DNA of 60,520 nt, taken from positions 1 through 60,520 of the forward strand of contig JAUCBJ010008346.1 in NCBI GenBank assembly GCA_032718475.1, given 5' to 3'. Of this stretch, positions 1 through 9,540 are shown in pieces. A program made the position numbers and the translations under genes. This DNA is from Nemertoderma westbladi. Its lineage: Eukaryota; Xenacoelomorpha; Nemertodermatida; Nemertodermatidae. How positions within the stretch are numbered: the stretch's first letter is position 1; each line of letters begins with the position of its first letter. Under the pieces are notes generated by a model. That model was not told where the DNA came from, ran no database searches, and saw only the letters and a program-made list of their open reading frames with translations.

Positions 1-159
1 TGCCATGAAGTACAATAACATGGGAAATGGATGGACGTTACTAACAAGCTCAGCAGTAAGAAACTCGGCCAATGCATCAATAATTGGTGGAGTAGGAATT
101 CTGCTAAGCCCATTTGCACTTAAACCCTAAACAACATCGAATCTATAAATTCCAGGGTT

Positions 160-666
160 ATGATCGCAACATTTGATGGGAATCCCAAGGCAACAGTTAT
201 ATGTTGCTACAGTCCAACCAATGCCTCAGAGCCAGAACAAGCAGTCAAGTTTTATGAAGAACTGACTGGACTTATAAAGGACATACCGAGACACAATGTT
301 AAAGTCATTGCTGGTGACCTGAATGCGCAAATTGGCCCAGAAGACATCAAGGGTTACACCTATAACACCAGTTCTAACAGAAATGGGTACTTACTTTTAG
401 ACCTAATGGAAGAATGTGAATTGATACCAACAAACAACACATTCGAAAAGAGTAAGGGGAAGCTATGGACCTTTCAATACCCTAATGGAACCAAAGCACA
501 ACTGGATTACATCCTTATAAACAAAAAGTGGAGAAACAGCATGATCAACTGCGAGGCATACAGCTCGTTCAACCTAATTGGTTCGGACCACAGAATTGGT
601 GACTGCAGAGATCAGACTCAGTTTGAGAGCCACCAAACCCAGGACAAGCAAGCAAATCAACTATGA
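160..666 (+). pseudogene. Endonuclease domain fragment of family A LINE
   Basis: The reading frame encodes the C-terminal two thirds of an apurinic/apyrimidinic-type endonuclease, the enzyme that nicks target DNA to prime reverse transcription. GDLNAQ (start of the catalytic Asn region) and GSDHRI (catalytic Asp-His) are visible. In-frame stops upstream separate it from the first endonuclease residues. Just after SDHRI the frame shifts by one base (extra G in the ATTGGTGAC stretch near 597-603) relative to the RT frame beginning at 578. It is therefore not expected to make a working two-domain protein. Confidence 0.75.
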
Positions 667-2647
667 CTGGGAGAAACTCAGAACTGACAATGCTGTAAGG
701 GATGCTTATACAGTAGAAGTTCAAAACCGCTTTGAAGCACTTCAGTCAATGGATGAAGACCAATCCACCGATTCAATATACCAGAATATAATAACAGCCC
801 ACAAGGAATCAGCTAAGAGGCATATCCCCCAGAAACCTAAACGAAAACAGTATGTGCCATGGCAAAACTCTGAGGTTACTTGTAAGAGAGAGGATCTTAA
901 GATAGCCTACAAAGTTAAAACCGAACAACCAACAACCGAAAACATTAACAAGGTTGAGAAAGCTAAGGACGATCTTAAATTGGCCTACAACATCAGCCAG
1001 GAAAAGTACATACAGGATAAAACTGAAGCAATTACAACTGCTCACATACAGCAGCAATCAAGACTTACCTGGCAAACTGTAAATGAGGTATCTGGTCGGA
1101 AAAGTTGTGCAAAGGGGCGCCTCAAAGCCGATAGTCCTGAAGAACGTGTTGGGAAGTGGAAAAATCATTTCAGCAACTTGCTTGGGCAGCCACCAAACAT
1201 CGAGGTCAGCCCTACAAGGAAAATATATGACAAGACACTACCTATAGAAACAGGGGACTTCACACCTGCCGAACTCCAAAGAAGCATTAAAAGCATGTCC
1301 AATAATAAAGCGAGTGGATTAGATGAAATCCCAGTGGAGGTATGGAAAACCGGAGTGCTAAATAGACCATTATTGAATGTTTGCAACCGGATGTTAAAAG
1401 GGGAAAAGCCACCACCAATTTGGACTAAAGGTCAACTAAAGCCTCTCCCCAAGAAAGGAGACCTCGGCATACCAACAAACTATCGTGGGATCTATCTGCT
1501 TGTGGTAGCTGCCAAAATATACAATAAAATGATTTTATATAGGATTAGGCCTCATATAGAGAAACTACTGCGTAAGAGCCAAAACGGATTTCGACCAAGT
1601 ACATCAACAATAGCTCAGATACTTGCACTACGAAGACTGATTGAAGGAATTAAGTCAAAGAATCTCTCCGCAGTCATGACTTTTGTGGACTTCAAGAAGG
1701 CATTCGACTCCATCCATAGAGGTAAAATGCTTGAAATCCTAAGAGCTTATGGAATACCAGAAGTAATTGTTGCTGGCATTGGATTGTTATATTGTGACAC
1801 AGAAGCGCAGGTACTCTCACCAGATGGTGAAACTGAGTTTTTCTCAATCCTGGCTGGCGTACTGCAAGGTGACACATTAGCACCATTACTATTTGTAATT
1901 GTGCTGGATTACGCAATGAGGACGGCCACAAAGGGTGAAGATCTGGGATTCACACTTCAAGAACGCAGAAGTAGTAGATATCCGGCAACTACAGTCACAG
2001 ACACCGACTTTGCGGATGACATCGCCCCGCTCTCTAATACGCTAGCAGATGCACAGCTTCTACTAAATAAAGTGGAGAGGGCTGCTAAGGAGGTTGGATT
2101 GTATATAAATGCTACCAAGACCGAATTCATGACCTTTAATGTTGATGGAAACTTGACAACCATTGATAATAATCAACTAAGGAAGGTCGATGACTTCCAG
2201 TACCTTGGATCATGGATAGAGAGTAGCAAAAAGGACATAGAAGTTAGGAAAGCAAAGGCTTGGGTAGCTCTATCAAAAATGGATACCATCTGGAAATCAG
2301 ATCTCTCCAGGCACCTGAAGACTAAGTTCTTTCGAGCCACAGTGGAAAGTGTATTTTTATATGGGGGTGAGACCTGGACACTGACTAAATCACTTGAACA
2401 ACGAATTGGTGGTTGCTACACAAGACTACTAAGGGCAGCCCTAAACATCAGCTGGAGACAACACATGACAAACTCCGAGCTTTATGGTACAATACCACCT
2501 GTATCAACCACCCTCCGTGAACGCAGATTAAGATTCAGTGGGCACTGCTGGCGAAGTAAAGACGAGGTCATACCAGATCTACTTCTCTGGCAACCAACTC
2601 ATGGAAAGCGTAGTCGTGGACGACCTGCCATAACATATACTGTATAG
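578..2647 (+). CDS. Reverse transcriptase of family A LINE (defective element)
   Basis: The 689-codon frame covers the end of the endonuclease, a linker, and a complete RT. Visible RT motifs are NNKASGLDEIP, QNGFRPSTST, FVDFKKAFDS, LQGDTLAPLL and the catalytic TDFADD. After the fingers/palm comes the thumb-like region with YLGSW and LYGGETW, then a C-terminal RLRFSGHCWR and KRSRGRP segment typical of RTE-like elements. The start shown is the first Met in the frame and lies inside the former endonuclease-RT junction, so the native protein was longer. The product would be a polymerase acting on element RNA at the nicked target. The lost frame upstream makes independent mobility unlikely. Confidence 0.8.
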   Translation: MVRTTELVTAEIRLSLRATKPRTSKQINYDWEKLRTDNAVRDAYTVEVQNRFEALQSMDEDQSTDSIYQNIITAHKESAKRHIPQKPKRKQYVPWQNSEVTCKREDLKIAYKVKTEQPTTENINKVEKAKDDLKLAYNISQEKYIQDKTEAITTAHIQQQSRLTWQTVNEVSGRKSCAKGRLKADSPEERVGKWKNHFSNLLGQPPNIEVSPTRKIYDKTLPIETGDFTPAELQRSIKSMSNNKASGLDEIPVEVWKTGVLNRPLLNVCNRMLKGEKPPPIWTKGQLKPLPKKGDLGIPTNYRGIYLLVVAAKIYNKMILYRIRPHIEKLLRKSQNGFRPSTSTIAQILALRRLIEGIKSKNLSAVMTFVDFKKAFDSIHRGKMLEILRAYGIPEVIVAGIGLLYCDTEAQVLSPDGETEFFSILAGVLQGDTLAPLLFVIVLDYAMRTATKGEDLGFTLQERRSSRYPATTVTDTDFADDIAPLSNTLADAQLLLNKVERAAKEVGLYINATKTEFMTFNVDGNLTTIDNNQLRKVDDFQYLGSWIESSKKDIEVRKAKAWVALSKMDTIWKSDLSRHLKTKFFRATVESVFLYGGETWTLTKSLEQRIGGCYTRLLRAALNISWRQHMTNSELYGTIPPVSTTLRERRLRFSGHCWRSKDEVIPDLLLWQPTHGKRSRGRPAITYTV

Positions 2648-2757
2648 ATCAACTTGAAAGGGATACTGAACTTGGGAGAAACGAAATTGCGACAACTATG
2701 GAGAATCGGGAAGCCTGGAAGGATCTCATTTCCACTGTTCGACCTAGTAGTAGTAGG

Positions 2758-3715
2758 GGTCGCTGTAGTCTGTTTGAGTCGGGACTCTTTCTGCGCCTTG
2801 TAGAGGTCATTTCGGCATTACTGAATTTGGTTGTCAGTCCAGGGGGCCCGTTTCCTGTTTCGAGGGTATACAGGAACTGTTTCTGCAGCTGCTAACTTAA
2901 CTGCCTCTGTGAAGGCAGTATAGCCCTCACAGTGATCTGCCGCCTCAGAGGCAAGAACCTCATACCTGTTGCTCAGCTGTAGTGTGAAGCTGGATCTCAC
3001 ACTTGGCTGTTGCAACAGAGAGGACCAGTCATGCCGCGGCAAGGCAGATTTCGTTGTTCTGCTAGCACGCAGACTAAGTCTTACCTTGGCCACAATAAGG
3101 CGGTGATAACTGGAGAAGGGTCGTAGTGTAAATGCATTACAGTCTTGTATAGAGCTCCTGTATTTCCTACGAAACAGGATATGGTCTATCTGGGACTTGT
3201 GACCACTGGGTCCACTATGAGTCCATAGCTTTACAGTTCGCTTCTTGAACTGGGTTCCAGCCGAAAACAATCCATTTCCAGAGATAAAATCCTGAAGATG
3301 GACGGAATTTCGGTTAACACTATTGCTATAGACCCAGGGCGATGTACAGTAGGTGATTGATGCAGACTTGCATTAAAGTCTCCCAGGAATGTTAAGAATG
3401 CAGTAGCTGCTTGTAGATTCTGGTAGAAATTTTCCACCTCCTCTACAGGGGCAACACTAGTTGGAGAGTAGCACACAATCAGAACCACCTTAGGAAACTT
3501 CTTCGCCAGTCTTCCAGAACATGAGAAGTGGCAACGGATGATGCGGTTAGAGATTTGGTCTATTTTGTCCAATGCTGCATGTGTAGTTGGATTCATCAAT
3601 AGACCAATTCCACCATTGCCACTATCTTCTGCTGAAGCGAGGGCGAGTCGCCAACCGCCCCCCATGTCCTTAATCAGAACCTCATCAGTCTGTCCAGTCT
3701 GCATTCGGTGCTCTA
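2758..3715 (-). pseudogene. Endonuclease half of family B RTE-like LINE (copy 1)
   Basis: On the minus strand two overlapping frames (3704-3231 and 3270-2818) encode one endonuclease broken by a frameshift near 3250-3340. Visible are NGGIGLLM, LGDFNAS (catalytic Asn region) and the C-terminal DHILFRRKYR block. The usual SDH is read as SYH, so a residue that supports catalysis is altered. After the stop near 2818 the linker continues in another frame (RNDLYKAQKESR) toward 2758. The piece abuts the (TAG)n tail of family A on the left. It ends before the RT domain; an RT piece of the same family lies on the opposite strand at 4092. Confidence 0.75.
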
Positions 3716-3716
3716 A

Positions 3717-3803
3717 GCAATATGATAAAGATTTGTAGAAAAATCTGGGTGGGGGGGGGGGGGGGGGTCCGTGTCATCAGAAAATGACACTTTACGGGCC
3801 ATA
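3717..3803 (+). repeat. Poly-G/hairpin repeat module
   Basis: A run of 17 G (3751-3767) is followed by TCC and a 7-bp inverted repeat (GTGTCAT, 6-nt loop, ATGACAC; 3771-3790), then TTTACGGGCCAT. The same order recurs at 21863, 30456, and reversed at 8841, 18374, 23345 and 33073. It belongs to a dispersed repeat family. Confidence 0.75.
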
Positions 3804-4091
3804 AGATATAAATAATTATACTTAAAAATTATACAGCTGTAATGCCCATACCCCATTCCATTATAGGTTTTAATTAGTTCAAGTGATTTGCTTTAAGAAA
3901 TGTGTTTTTAATTGATCTAAACATAATTAACTTATTAAAATGCCCCTTGCCTCTCCACCCTACTTCCACGTTTAGCGCCAGTAATTATATGGGAATATGC
4001 AGTATGCACTCGAAGTGACAGTATCGAAAACGCAGCACTGTAGTAGCAAACAGTCAGACAGCGCCATGGCGCAATACTATTATAATATCAA

Positions 4092-4785
4092 TGCAGTACT
4101 GTTGACGGTGACACAGAACCATTTGAAGTGTTATGGGGCGTCCTCCAGGGAGACATACTTGCACCATCATTCTTGTTCATAATTGTGGTTGACTATGTTC
4201 TACTAATGTCCTTAGATCATCATGATGATGGGGTGATAATAACTCCACCTACTGGCTCCAGAAGTCGCGGAAATCCTGCCAAGTACCTAACTGATCTAGA
4301 CTTTGCTGATGACTTAGGAGTACGGCTCCTCAGCTCATTAGAACAGGCTGCTTCAAAGTGTTGGTCTTTTTATTAACTCCAGAAAGACCAAAATTTTGAC
4401 AGTTAACTTTGAAAGTCATCAGCAAGTCTCTGACCGGCTGAGCATAAGCTCAAAGGATGGTATGCTTGAGCATGTGGACGACTTCTGTTACCTGGGATCA
4501 TGGATCCGGAAGTCAGGTGAGGACCTTCGAATTCGTAAGGGAAAGGCATGGGCAGAAGGCATTGAATAGGCTTTCCTGGATTTTGAAGTCACCGAGAATT
4601 AATCGGAAACTTAAGGTCCGATTATTTAGAGCATCAGTAGTTCCAGTACTCCTCTATGGGAGTCCATCCTGGGCTCTATCTGCCGAGGACACCAAATCTC
4701 CGGATGGCACATTCACAAGAATGCTACGCCGGGTTCATTGTGTCAAGTACAATGCACGTCTCTACATCGCATGGTCTTAGAGGAG
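4092..4785 (+). pseudogene. RT C-terminal fragment of family B LINE (copy 1)
   Basis: The stretch begins at TVDGDTEPFEV and runs through LQGD, the FADD catalytic motif, and the YLGSW and LYGSP blocks. It stops abruptly after CVKYNA. Relative to copy 2 it carries a 27-base deletion just after FADDLGV and an extra base near 4356. Both copies share another frame break near 4555 (WAEGIE versus WAALNR in the intact element at 6463). No start, 5' half or 3' tail is present. Confidence 0.75.
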
Positions 4786-4861
4786 CCAGTCACTGTCAAT
4801 GACGATGATGATGATCCTTGAGCCACTATATACAGTAGTGTCTTATCTCAGATTTATCACA

Positions 4862-4870
4862 GCCATTTTG
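4862..4870. repeat. Left 9-bp target-site duplication of F1
   Basis: GCCATTTTG directly precedes the GGGTGTAAACG terminus. It matches GCCAATTTG at 9532-9540 in 8 of 9 bases. Confidence 0.6.
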
Positions 4871-4892
4871 GGGTGTAAACGTTACGCTGACA

Positions 4893-6188
4893 GCCAGCAA
4901 CCGACAGCAGACAACCGATAGCAGACAACGGATAGGAGACAACCGATAGCTAGCAAACAACCGACAGCAGACAACCGATAGCAGACAACCGACAGCAGAC
5001 AACCGATAGCAGACAACCGAAAGCAGACAACCGATAGCAGAAACCGACAGCAGACATCCGATAGCATACAACCGACAGCAGAAAACCGACAGCAGACAAC
5101 CGATAGCAAACAACCGACAGCAGACAACCGATAGCAGACAACCGACAGCAGACAACCGATAGCAGAAACCGACAGCAGACAACCGATAGCAGACAACCGA
5201 CAGCAGACAACCGATAGCAAAAAAACGACAGCAGACAACCGACAGCAGACAACCGATAGCAGACAACCGACAGCACACAACCGATAGCAGAAACCGACAG
5301 CAGACAAGCGATAGCAGACAACCGACAGCAGACAACCCATAGCAGACAACCGATAGCAAACAACCGACAGCAGACAACCGATAGCAGACAACCGAAAGCA
5401 GACAACCGACAGCAGACAACCGACAGCAGACAACCGATAGCAGAAACCGACAGCAGACAAGCGATAGCAGACAACCGACAGTAGACAACCGATAGCAGAC
5501 AACCGACAGCAGACAACCGATAGCAAACAACCGACAGCAGACAACCGATAGCAGACAACCGAAAGCAGACAACCGAGAGCAGACAACCGAAAGCAGACAA
5601 CCGATAGCAGAAACCGACAGCAGACAACCGATAGCATACAACCGACAGCAGAAAACCGACAGCAGACAACCGATAGCAAACAACCGACAGCAGACAACCG
5701 ATAGCAGACAACCGACAGCAGACAACCGATAGCAAAAAAACGACAGCAGACAACCGACAGCAGACAACCGATAGCAGACAACCGACAGCACACAACCGAT
5801 AGCAGAAACCGACAGCAGACAAGCGATAGCAGACAACCGACAGCAGACAACCGATAGCAGACAACCGATAGCAAACAACCGACAGCAGACAACCGATAGC
5901 AGACAACCGAAAGCAGACAACCGACAGCAGACAACCGACAGCAGACAACCGATAGCAGAAACCTACAGCAGACAAGCGATAGCAGACAACCGACAGCAGA
6001 CAACCGACAGCAGACAACCGATAGCAGACAACCCATAGCAAACAACCGACAGCAGACAAGCGATAGCAGACTACCGACAGCAGACATCGATAGCAAACAA
6101 CCGACAGCAGACAACCGATAGCAGACAACCGAAAGCAGACAACCGATAGCAGACAACCGACAGAAGACAACCGATAGCAGACAACCGA
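4893..6188. repeat. 14-bp minisatellite, left arm of F1
   Basis: There are roughly 90 units of AGCAGACAACCGA(C/T), alternating C and T variants, with occasional AGCAAACAACCGAC and 13-base AGCAGAAACCGAC units. Because 14 bases is not a multiple of three and the unit has no minus-strand stop, all three minus frames stay open with a 14-residue period; these are not genes. Confidence 0.95.
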
Positions 6189-6197
6189 ACCAGAATC

Positions 6198-6402
6198 GCC
6201 AGACCAATAATTAGCACCAAATCCAATAATGGGCATTAGGCCTACTTGGACCAGGTCACCCGAAAGTATTTTTGGCAGGCAAATTAAGAGGTAAATATTT
6301 TTTTTTATTAATTAAATTATACAATAATAAAACTTCTTGGAAAAATAGACGATAAGGTCAGGCCTGTCGTGAAATCCCCCCCCCCCCCCCCCCCCCCCAA
6401 CA
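6198..6402. other. Copy-1-specific segment with poly-C
   Basis: These 205 or so bases between the minisatellite and AAGAAGAATTAAAAAG are missing from copy 2, where the two flanks join directly. The segment contains a run of 23 C (6376-6398). I see no coding potential. It could be an insertion in copy 1 or a deletion in copy 2. Confidence 0.6.
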
Positions 6403-6462
6403 TGAAGAAGAATTAAAAAGCACACCTAATAAAATATTTTAAATGCAAGCTGTTACTGTACT

Positions 6463-8187
6463 GTGTTGTACACAGGTCAGGTTAACCAAGCCTCCAAGGT
6501 TAAGGCTGATTCACCAGCCGATCGCCTCAATGGTTGGAAAGCCCACTTTGAAAAGCTCCTCAATAATGACAGGGTATTGCCTGATAACTTTATAGAAGTA
6601 AAAGTGTCTGAGTCTGTACTCCCAGACATTCCCATTGGCGATATCTCCTTTGCAGAAGTGAAGGCTGCTGCAAAGAGCATTAAGACCAATCGTGCCAGTG
6701 GAGTAGATGGTGTTCCCCCTGAGGTCTTTAAAATACCTGAGTGTTTAAAGCTCATCTATCCCATCATAGTAGACATGTACCGAACAACAAGAGTCCCACA
6801 AGAAATGAAAACAAATAAGTTGGTGCCAGTTCCCAAGAAGGGCAACCTAACACTCTATGGTTCTTTTCGGGGAATCTCATTGATCTCGATTGCTGCAAAG
6901 CTATACAATAGGATTCTATTAAATCGCATCAGGGATCCCATTGAGAGACTGCTCCGTGGAAATCAAAATGGGTTCCGTAAAGGTCGTGGGACCATGGAGC
7001 CCATTTTGGCACTTAGAAGGATAATTGAAGAGTTATCAAAAAAGAAAGACAGGCATCTGGCTGTTATCTTTGTTGACTTCTTCAAGGCCTTTGATTCAGT
7101 CTCTCGCTCACGTATGTTCAGCATACTTTCATTATATGGGATTCCTGATGAAATTATTGCAGCAATCAGATCAGTATACGATGGTTCGACAACATTTGTG
7201 TCTACTGTTGACGGTGACACAGAACCATTTGAAGTGTTATGGGGCGTCCTCCAAGGAGACACACTTGCACCATTCTTGTTCATTATTGTGGTTGACTATG
7301 TTCTACGCATGTCCTTAGATCATTATAATGATGATGGGGTGATGATAACTCCACCTACTGGCTCCAGAAGTCGAGGAAATCCTGCCAAGTACCTAACTGA
7401 TCTAGACTTTGCTGATGACTTAGGAGTACTCTCAGAATCATTAGAGGGAGCCCAACGGCTCCTCAGCTCATTAGAACATGCTGCTTCTAGTGTTGGTCTT
7501 TTTATTAACTCCAGAAAGACCAAAATTCTGACAGTTAACTTTGAAAGTCCTCAGCAAGTCTCTGATCGGATGAGCATAAGCTCAAAGGATGGTATGCTTG
7601 AGCATGTGGACGACTTCTGTTACCTGGGATCATGGATCCGGAAGTCAGGTGAGGACCTTCGAATACGTAAGGGAAAGGCATGGGCAGCCTTGAATAGGCT
7701 TTCCAGGATTTGGAAGTCACCGAGAATTAATCGGAAACTTAAGGTCCGATTATTTAGAGCAGCAGTAGTTCCAGTACTCCTCTACGGGAGTCCATGCTGG
7801 GCTCTAACTACTGAGGACACCAAATCTCTGGATGGCACATTCACAAGAATGCTACGCCGGGTTCATTGTGTCAAGTACAATGCACACATCTCCAACCAGA
7901 CACTATATAACATTGGAGGTGTCTCATTGGTTCCCCCAAGCTTGACACTAGAACAAAATCGCCTCCGCTTTGCAGGACATTGCTTTCGCCGTGAGGACCA
8001 GCCAGTGCATAATCTTGTACTTTGGCAGCCTCATGGAGTGAATAAGCATGGTGGACAGCCCATGACTTTCTTGAGACGCATCTTAAAGGACACTGGCCTT
8101 AAAGATGCGGATGATCTAGCAAATGTCATGGGTGATAGGGAGTTGTGGCGGTGCAATTTTGTTGACAAGCCGGCACAGCATTCTTAA
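6463..8187 (+). CDS. Reverse transcriptase of family B LINE (open 574-codon frame)
   Basis: The frame is uninterrupted from the linker (VKADSPADR) to the end of the protein. RT motifs are visible in order: NRASGVDGVP, QNGFRKGRG, FVDFFKAFDS, LQGDTLAPFL and the catalytic TDLDFADD (Asp318 and Asp319 in this frame). They are followed by YLGSWIRKSGED, LYGSPCWAL and a C-terminal HCFRREDQP region. The first three codons come from flanking DNA, so the ATG at 6463 is fortuitous. The endonuclease domain is missing through 5' truncation, so the protein cannot cut a target itself. The lack of stops fits a recent insertion. Confidence 0.85.
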   Translation: MLYTGQVNQASKVKADSPADRLNGWKAHFEKLLNNDRVLPDNFIEVKVSESVLPDIPIGDISFAEVKAAAKSIKTNRASGVDGVPPEVFKIPECLKLIYPIIVDMYRTTRVPQEMKTNKLVPVPKKGNLTLYGSFRGISLISIAAKLYNRILLNRIRDPIERLLRGNQNGFRKGRGTMEPILALRRIIEELSKKKDRHLAVIFVDFFKAFDSVSRSRMFSILSLYGIPDEIIAAIRSVYDGSTTFVSTVDGDTEPFEVLWGVLQGDTLAPFLFIIVVDYVLRMSLDHYNDDGVMITPPTGSRSRGNPAKYLTDLDFADDLGVLSESLEGAQRLLSSLEHAASSVGLFINSRKTKILTVNFESPQQVSDRMSISSKDGMLEHVDDFCYLGSWIRKSGEDLRIRKGKAWAALNRLSRIWKSPRINRKLKVRLFRAAVVPVLLYGSPCWALTTEDTKSLDGTFTRMLRRVHCVKYNAHISNQTLYNIGGVSLVPPSLTLEQNRLRFAGHCFRREDQPVHNLVLWQPHGVNKHGGQPMTFLRRILKDTGLKDADDLANVMGDRELWRCNFVDKPAQHS

Positions 8188-8229
8188 AAATGCAGCTGCA
8201 ATGCAGCATGCCGATCCTAGTAGTAGTAC
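6472..8229 (+). mobile_element. 5'-truncated family B RTE-like LINE, inserted after the duplication
   Basis: Copy 2 preserves the empty site: TGTTGTAC joined to GAGCGAGCGC at about 32460. In copy 1 the same bases flank this insertion (TTGTAC before 6472, GTACGAGCG at 8226). The target duplication is short (about GTAC) and partly hidden by the (TAG)n tail. The element lacks its endonuclease half. The 3' end has a GCTGCAATGCAGC stem next to CATGCCGATCC and the (TAG)n tail. Confidence 0.85.
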
Positions 8230-8719
8230 GAGCGAGCGCAGAAGTGAGGTTTACATAAATATGGGGTCTTAAAATCTGTAAGGTGACATTCTCCAATTAT
8301 TAATGTAATCTTGTTACATTGTTAACTTGTGAAGACTTCAACTTAATCTCCAACGACTTCAACTTAGCAAACTAAGATAAATAATTTTCAGTCACATTAA
8401 GTTTATTAACACTACCAATAATTTTGAAAGGTCACGCATTTGAAGAAATGATCACTGATCCATAACACAACAGTTAGATTATTGGAAGGTCCATGTTACT
8501 TCATGACGGCTATCAATAATATAGCAGTGTTCTTAAAACACTTCCAATAATTGAAATATATTTATCAATTTTACTTAATAGTACAGTACTAGCTGCCTAA
8601 TGAAACAGGCTGGCACGGTTAAGCATTGGATTACTTTGCTTGTAACAAACATAGAAACATGCTCCTGTTACTATGGTTACTAAAATGACGCCACCAATGA
8701 CGTTAACTTTAAAATTGGG

Positions 8720-8773
8720 CCCTTATGGGACTACTCATTGAATGTATTGTATTCAATAGTAGGCCTATAAGGG
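8720..8773. repeat. Long imperfect hairpin in F1 interior
   Basis: CCCTTATGGGACTACT.ATTGAAT and its complement ATTCAAT.GTAGGCCTATAAGGG face each other across a short loop, giving arms of about 20 bp. Copy 2 has the same structure at 32952-33005. Confidence 0.7.
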
Positions 8774-8794
8774 TAGCGATGCAATCAAAACGTC

Positions 8795-9130
8795 ACACAG
8801 TACACCATGTCCCGTAATATAGTGTCGTAATTCAGTGACACCCCCCCCCCCCCCCCCCCCCCTAATATTTATACCAATCTTAATGAGATTTCATGAAATT
8901 TGAAACTGGGAGAGTTTCACTTCCCGACGACTTAGTGGGTGAGCCAAAACTTTTATTTTTGCTTTCAATCTTTAGCCACAAGCGTTTAAAAAAAGTGTCT
9001 CCAGCGATATTACACCAGTTACACCGCATTTGTTCTTCTACCTTATAGCTGTTTGTTGGTACCAATAGAAAGCTGGCCATGCAAGGATTCCAAATATATA
9101 TTTTAAATATTTCAAAAGTTGCATGGTTTT
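8795..9130 (-). repeat. Poly-G repeat family member in F1 (diverged)
   Basis: The segment starts ACAGTACACCATGTCCCGTAATAT, has a run of 22 C (8841-8862), then continues with sequence like other members (TGAAATTTGAAAC, GTTTAAAAAAAGTGTCT, TGCAAGGATTCC). The order and spacing match the better-preserved member at 18340-18570. Confidence 0.6.
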
Positions 9131-9228
9131 GCATCAACGCTAGGCTATTTTATTCTATTTAATAAATAGATCATATTCATAAAACAAATACAAATTCTTC
9201 ATATAAAATTCCAATAAAATTTCGACAG

Positions 9229-9521
9229 AAAGTTCGAATCGTCGGTTATCTGCTGTCGATTTTCAGCTCTCGATTGTCAGCTCTCAGTTGTCGCTGCAGT
9301 TTACTCTCGGTTATCTGCTGTCGGTTGTCTGCTGTCGGTTGTCTGCTGTCGGTTGTCTGCTCTCAGTTGTCTGCAGTCGGTTGTGCTGTCGGTTGTCTGA
9401 TGTCGGTTGTCTGCTCTCGGTTGACTGCTGTCGGTTATCAGCTGTCGGTTGTCTCCTGTCGGATGTCTGCTCTCAGTTGTCTGCAGTCGGTTGTGCTGTC
9501 GGTTGTCTGCTGTCGCATAAC
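9229..9521. repeat. 14-bp minisatellite, right arm of F1
   Basis: About 21 units of TGTCGGTTGTCTGC, the reverse complement of the left-arm unit, with CTCTCAGTTGTC and TGCAGTCGG variants. It leads straight into the right terminus. Confidence 0.9.
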
Positions 9522-9531
9522 GTTTACACCC

Positions 9532-9540
9532 GCCAATTTG
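9532..9540. repeat. Right 9-bp target-site duplication of F1
   Basis: GCCAATTTG follows ...TTTACACCC; compare GCCATTTTG at 4862-4870. Confidence 0.6.

Larger units (their letters stand above)
1..2757 (+). mobile_element. RTE-like non-LTR retrotransposon, family A, copy 1 (5' end outside window)
   Basis: This is an APE-type endonuclease plus reverse transcriptase element. Its 5' end lies beyond the window; the equivalent in copy 2 starts near 27134. It ends in a short (TAG)n tail near 2743-2757. The C-terminal region, with YLGSW, LYGGETW and HGKRSRGRP motifs, resembles the RTE superfamily; the exact clade is inferred. The endonuclease and RT frames are separated by a frameshift near 600 that is present in both duplicate copies, so the element was already defective before the segmental duplication. 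Confidence 0.85.
4871..9531. mobile_element. Fold-back/MULE-like DNA element F1, copy 1
   Basis: The element starts GGGTGTAAACGTTACGC and ends with the reverse complement (GCATAACGTTTACACCC), flanked by a probable 9-bp duplication. Immediately inside each end is an array of a 14-bp minisatellite, in opposite orientations: about 1.3 kb on the left and about 0.3 kb on the right. The interior has no transposase frame. Long inverted ends made of tandem repeats with 9-bp duplications are known from Drosophila FB elements, and 9-bp duplications from Mutator-like elements; membership in either is an inference. Copy 1 additionally holds a family B LINE (6472-8229) and a 200-bp segment with poly-C that are absent from copy 2. 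Confidence 0.7.

Noticed and set aside
4893-6188. CRISPR-like array
   Set aside because: Units are head-to-tail with no unique spacers, in an animal genome; it is a minisatellite.
4826-6236. Three long minus-strand frames (364, 441 and 428 codons) of repeating LLSVVCYRLSAVGC
   Set aside because: They are the 14-bp minisatellite read in three frames; a 14-bp unit without stops keeps every frame open. No domain, start context or non-repetitive part.
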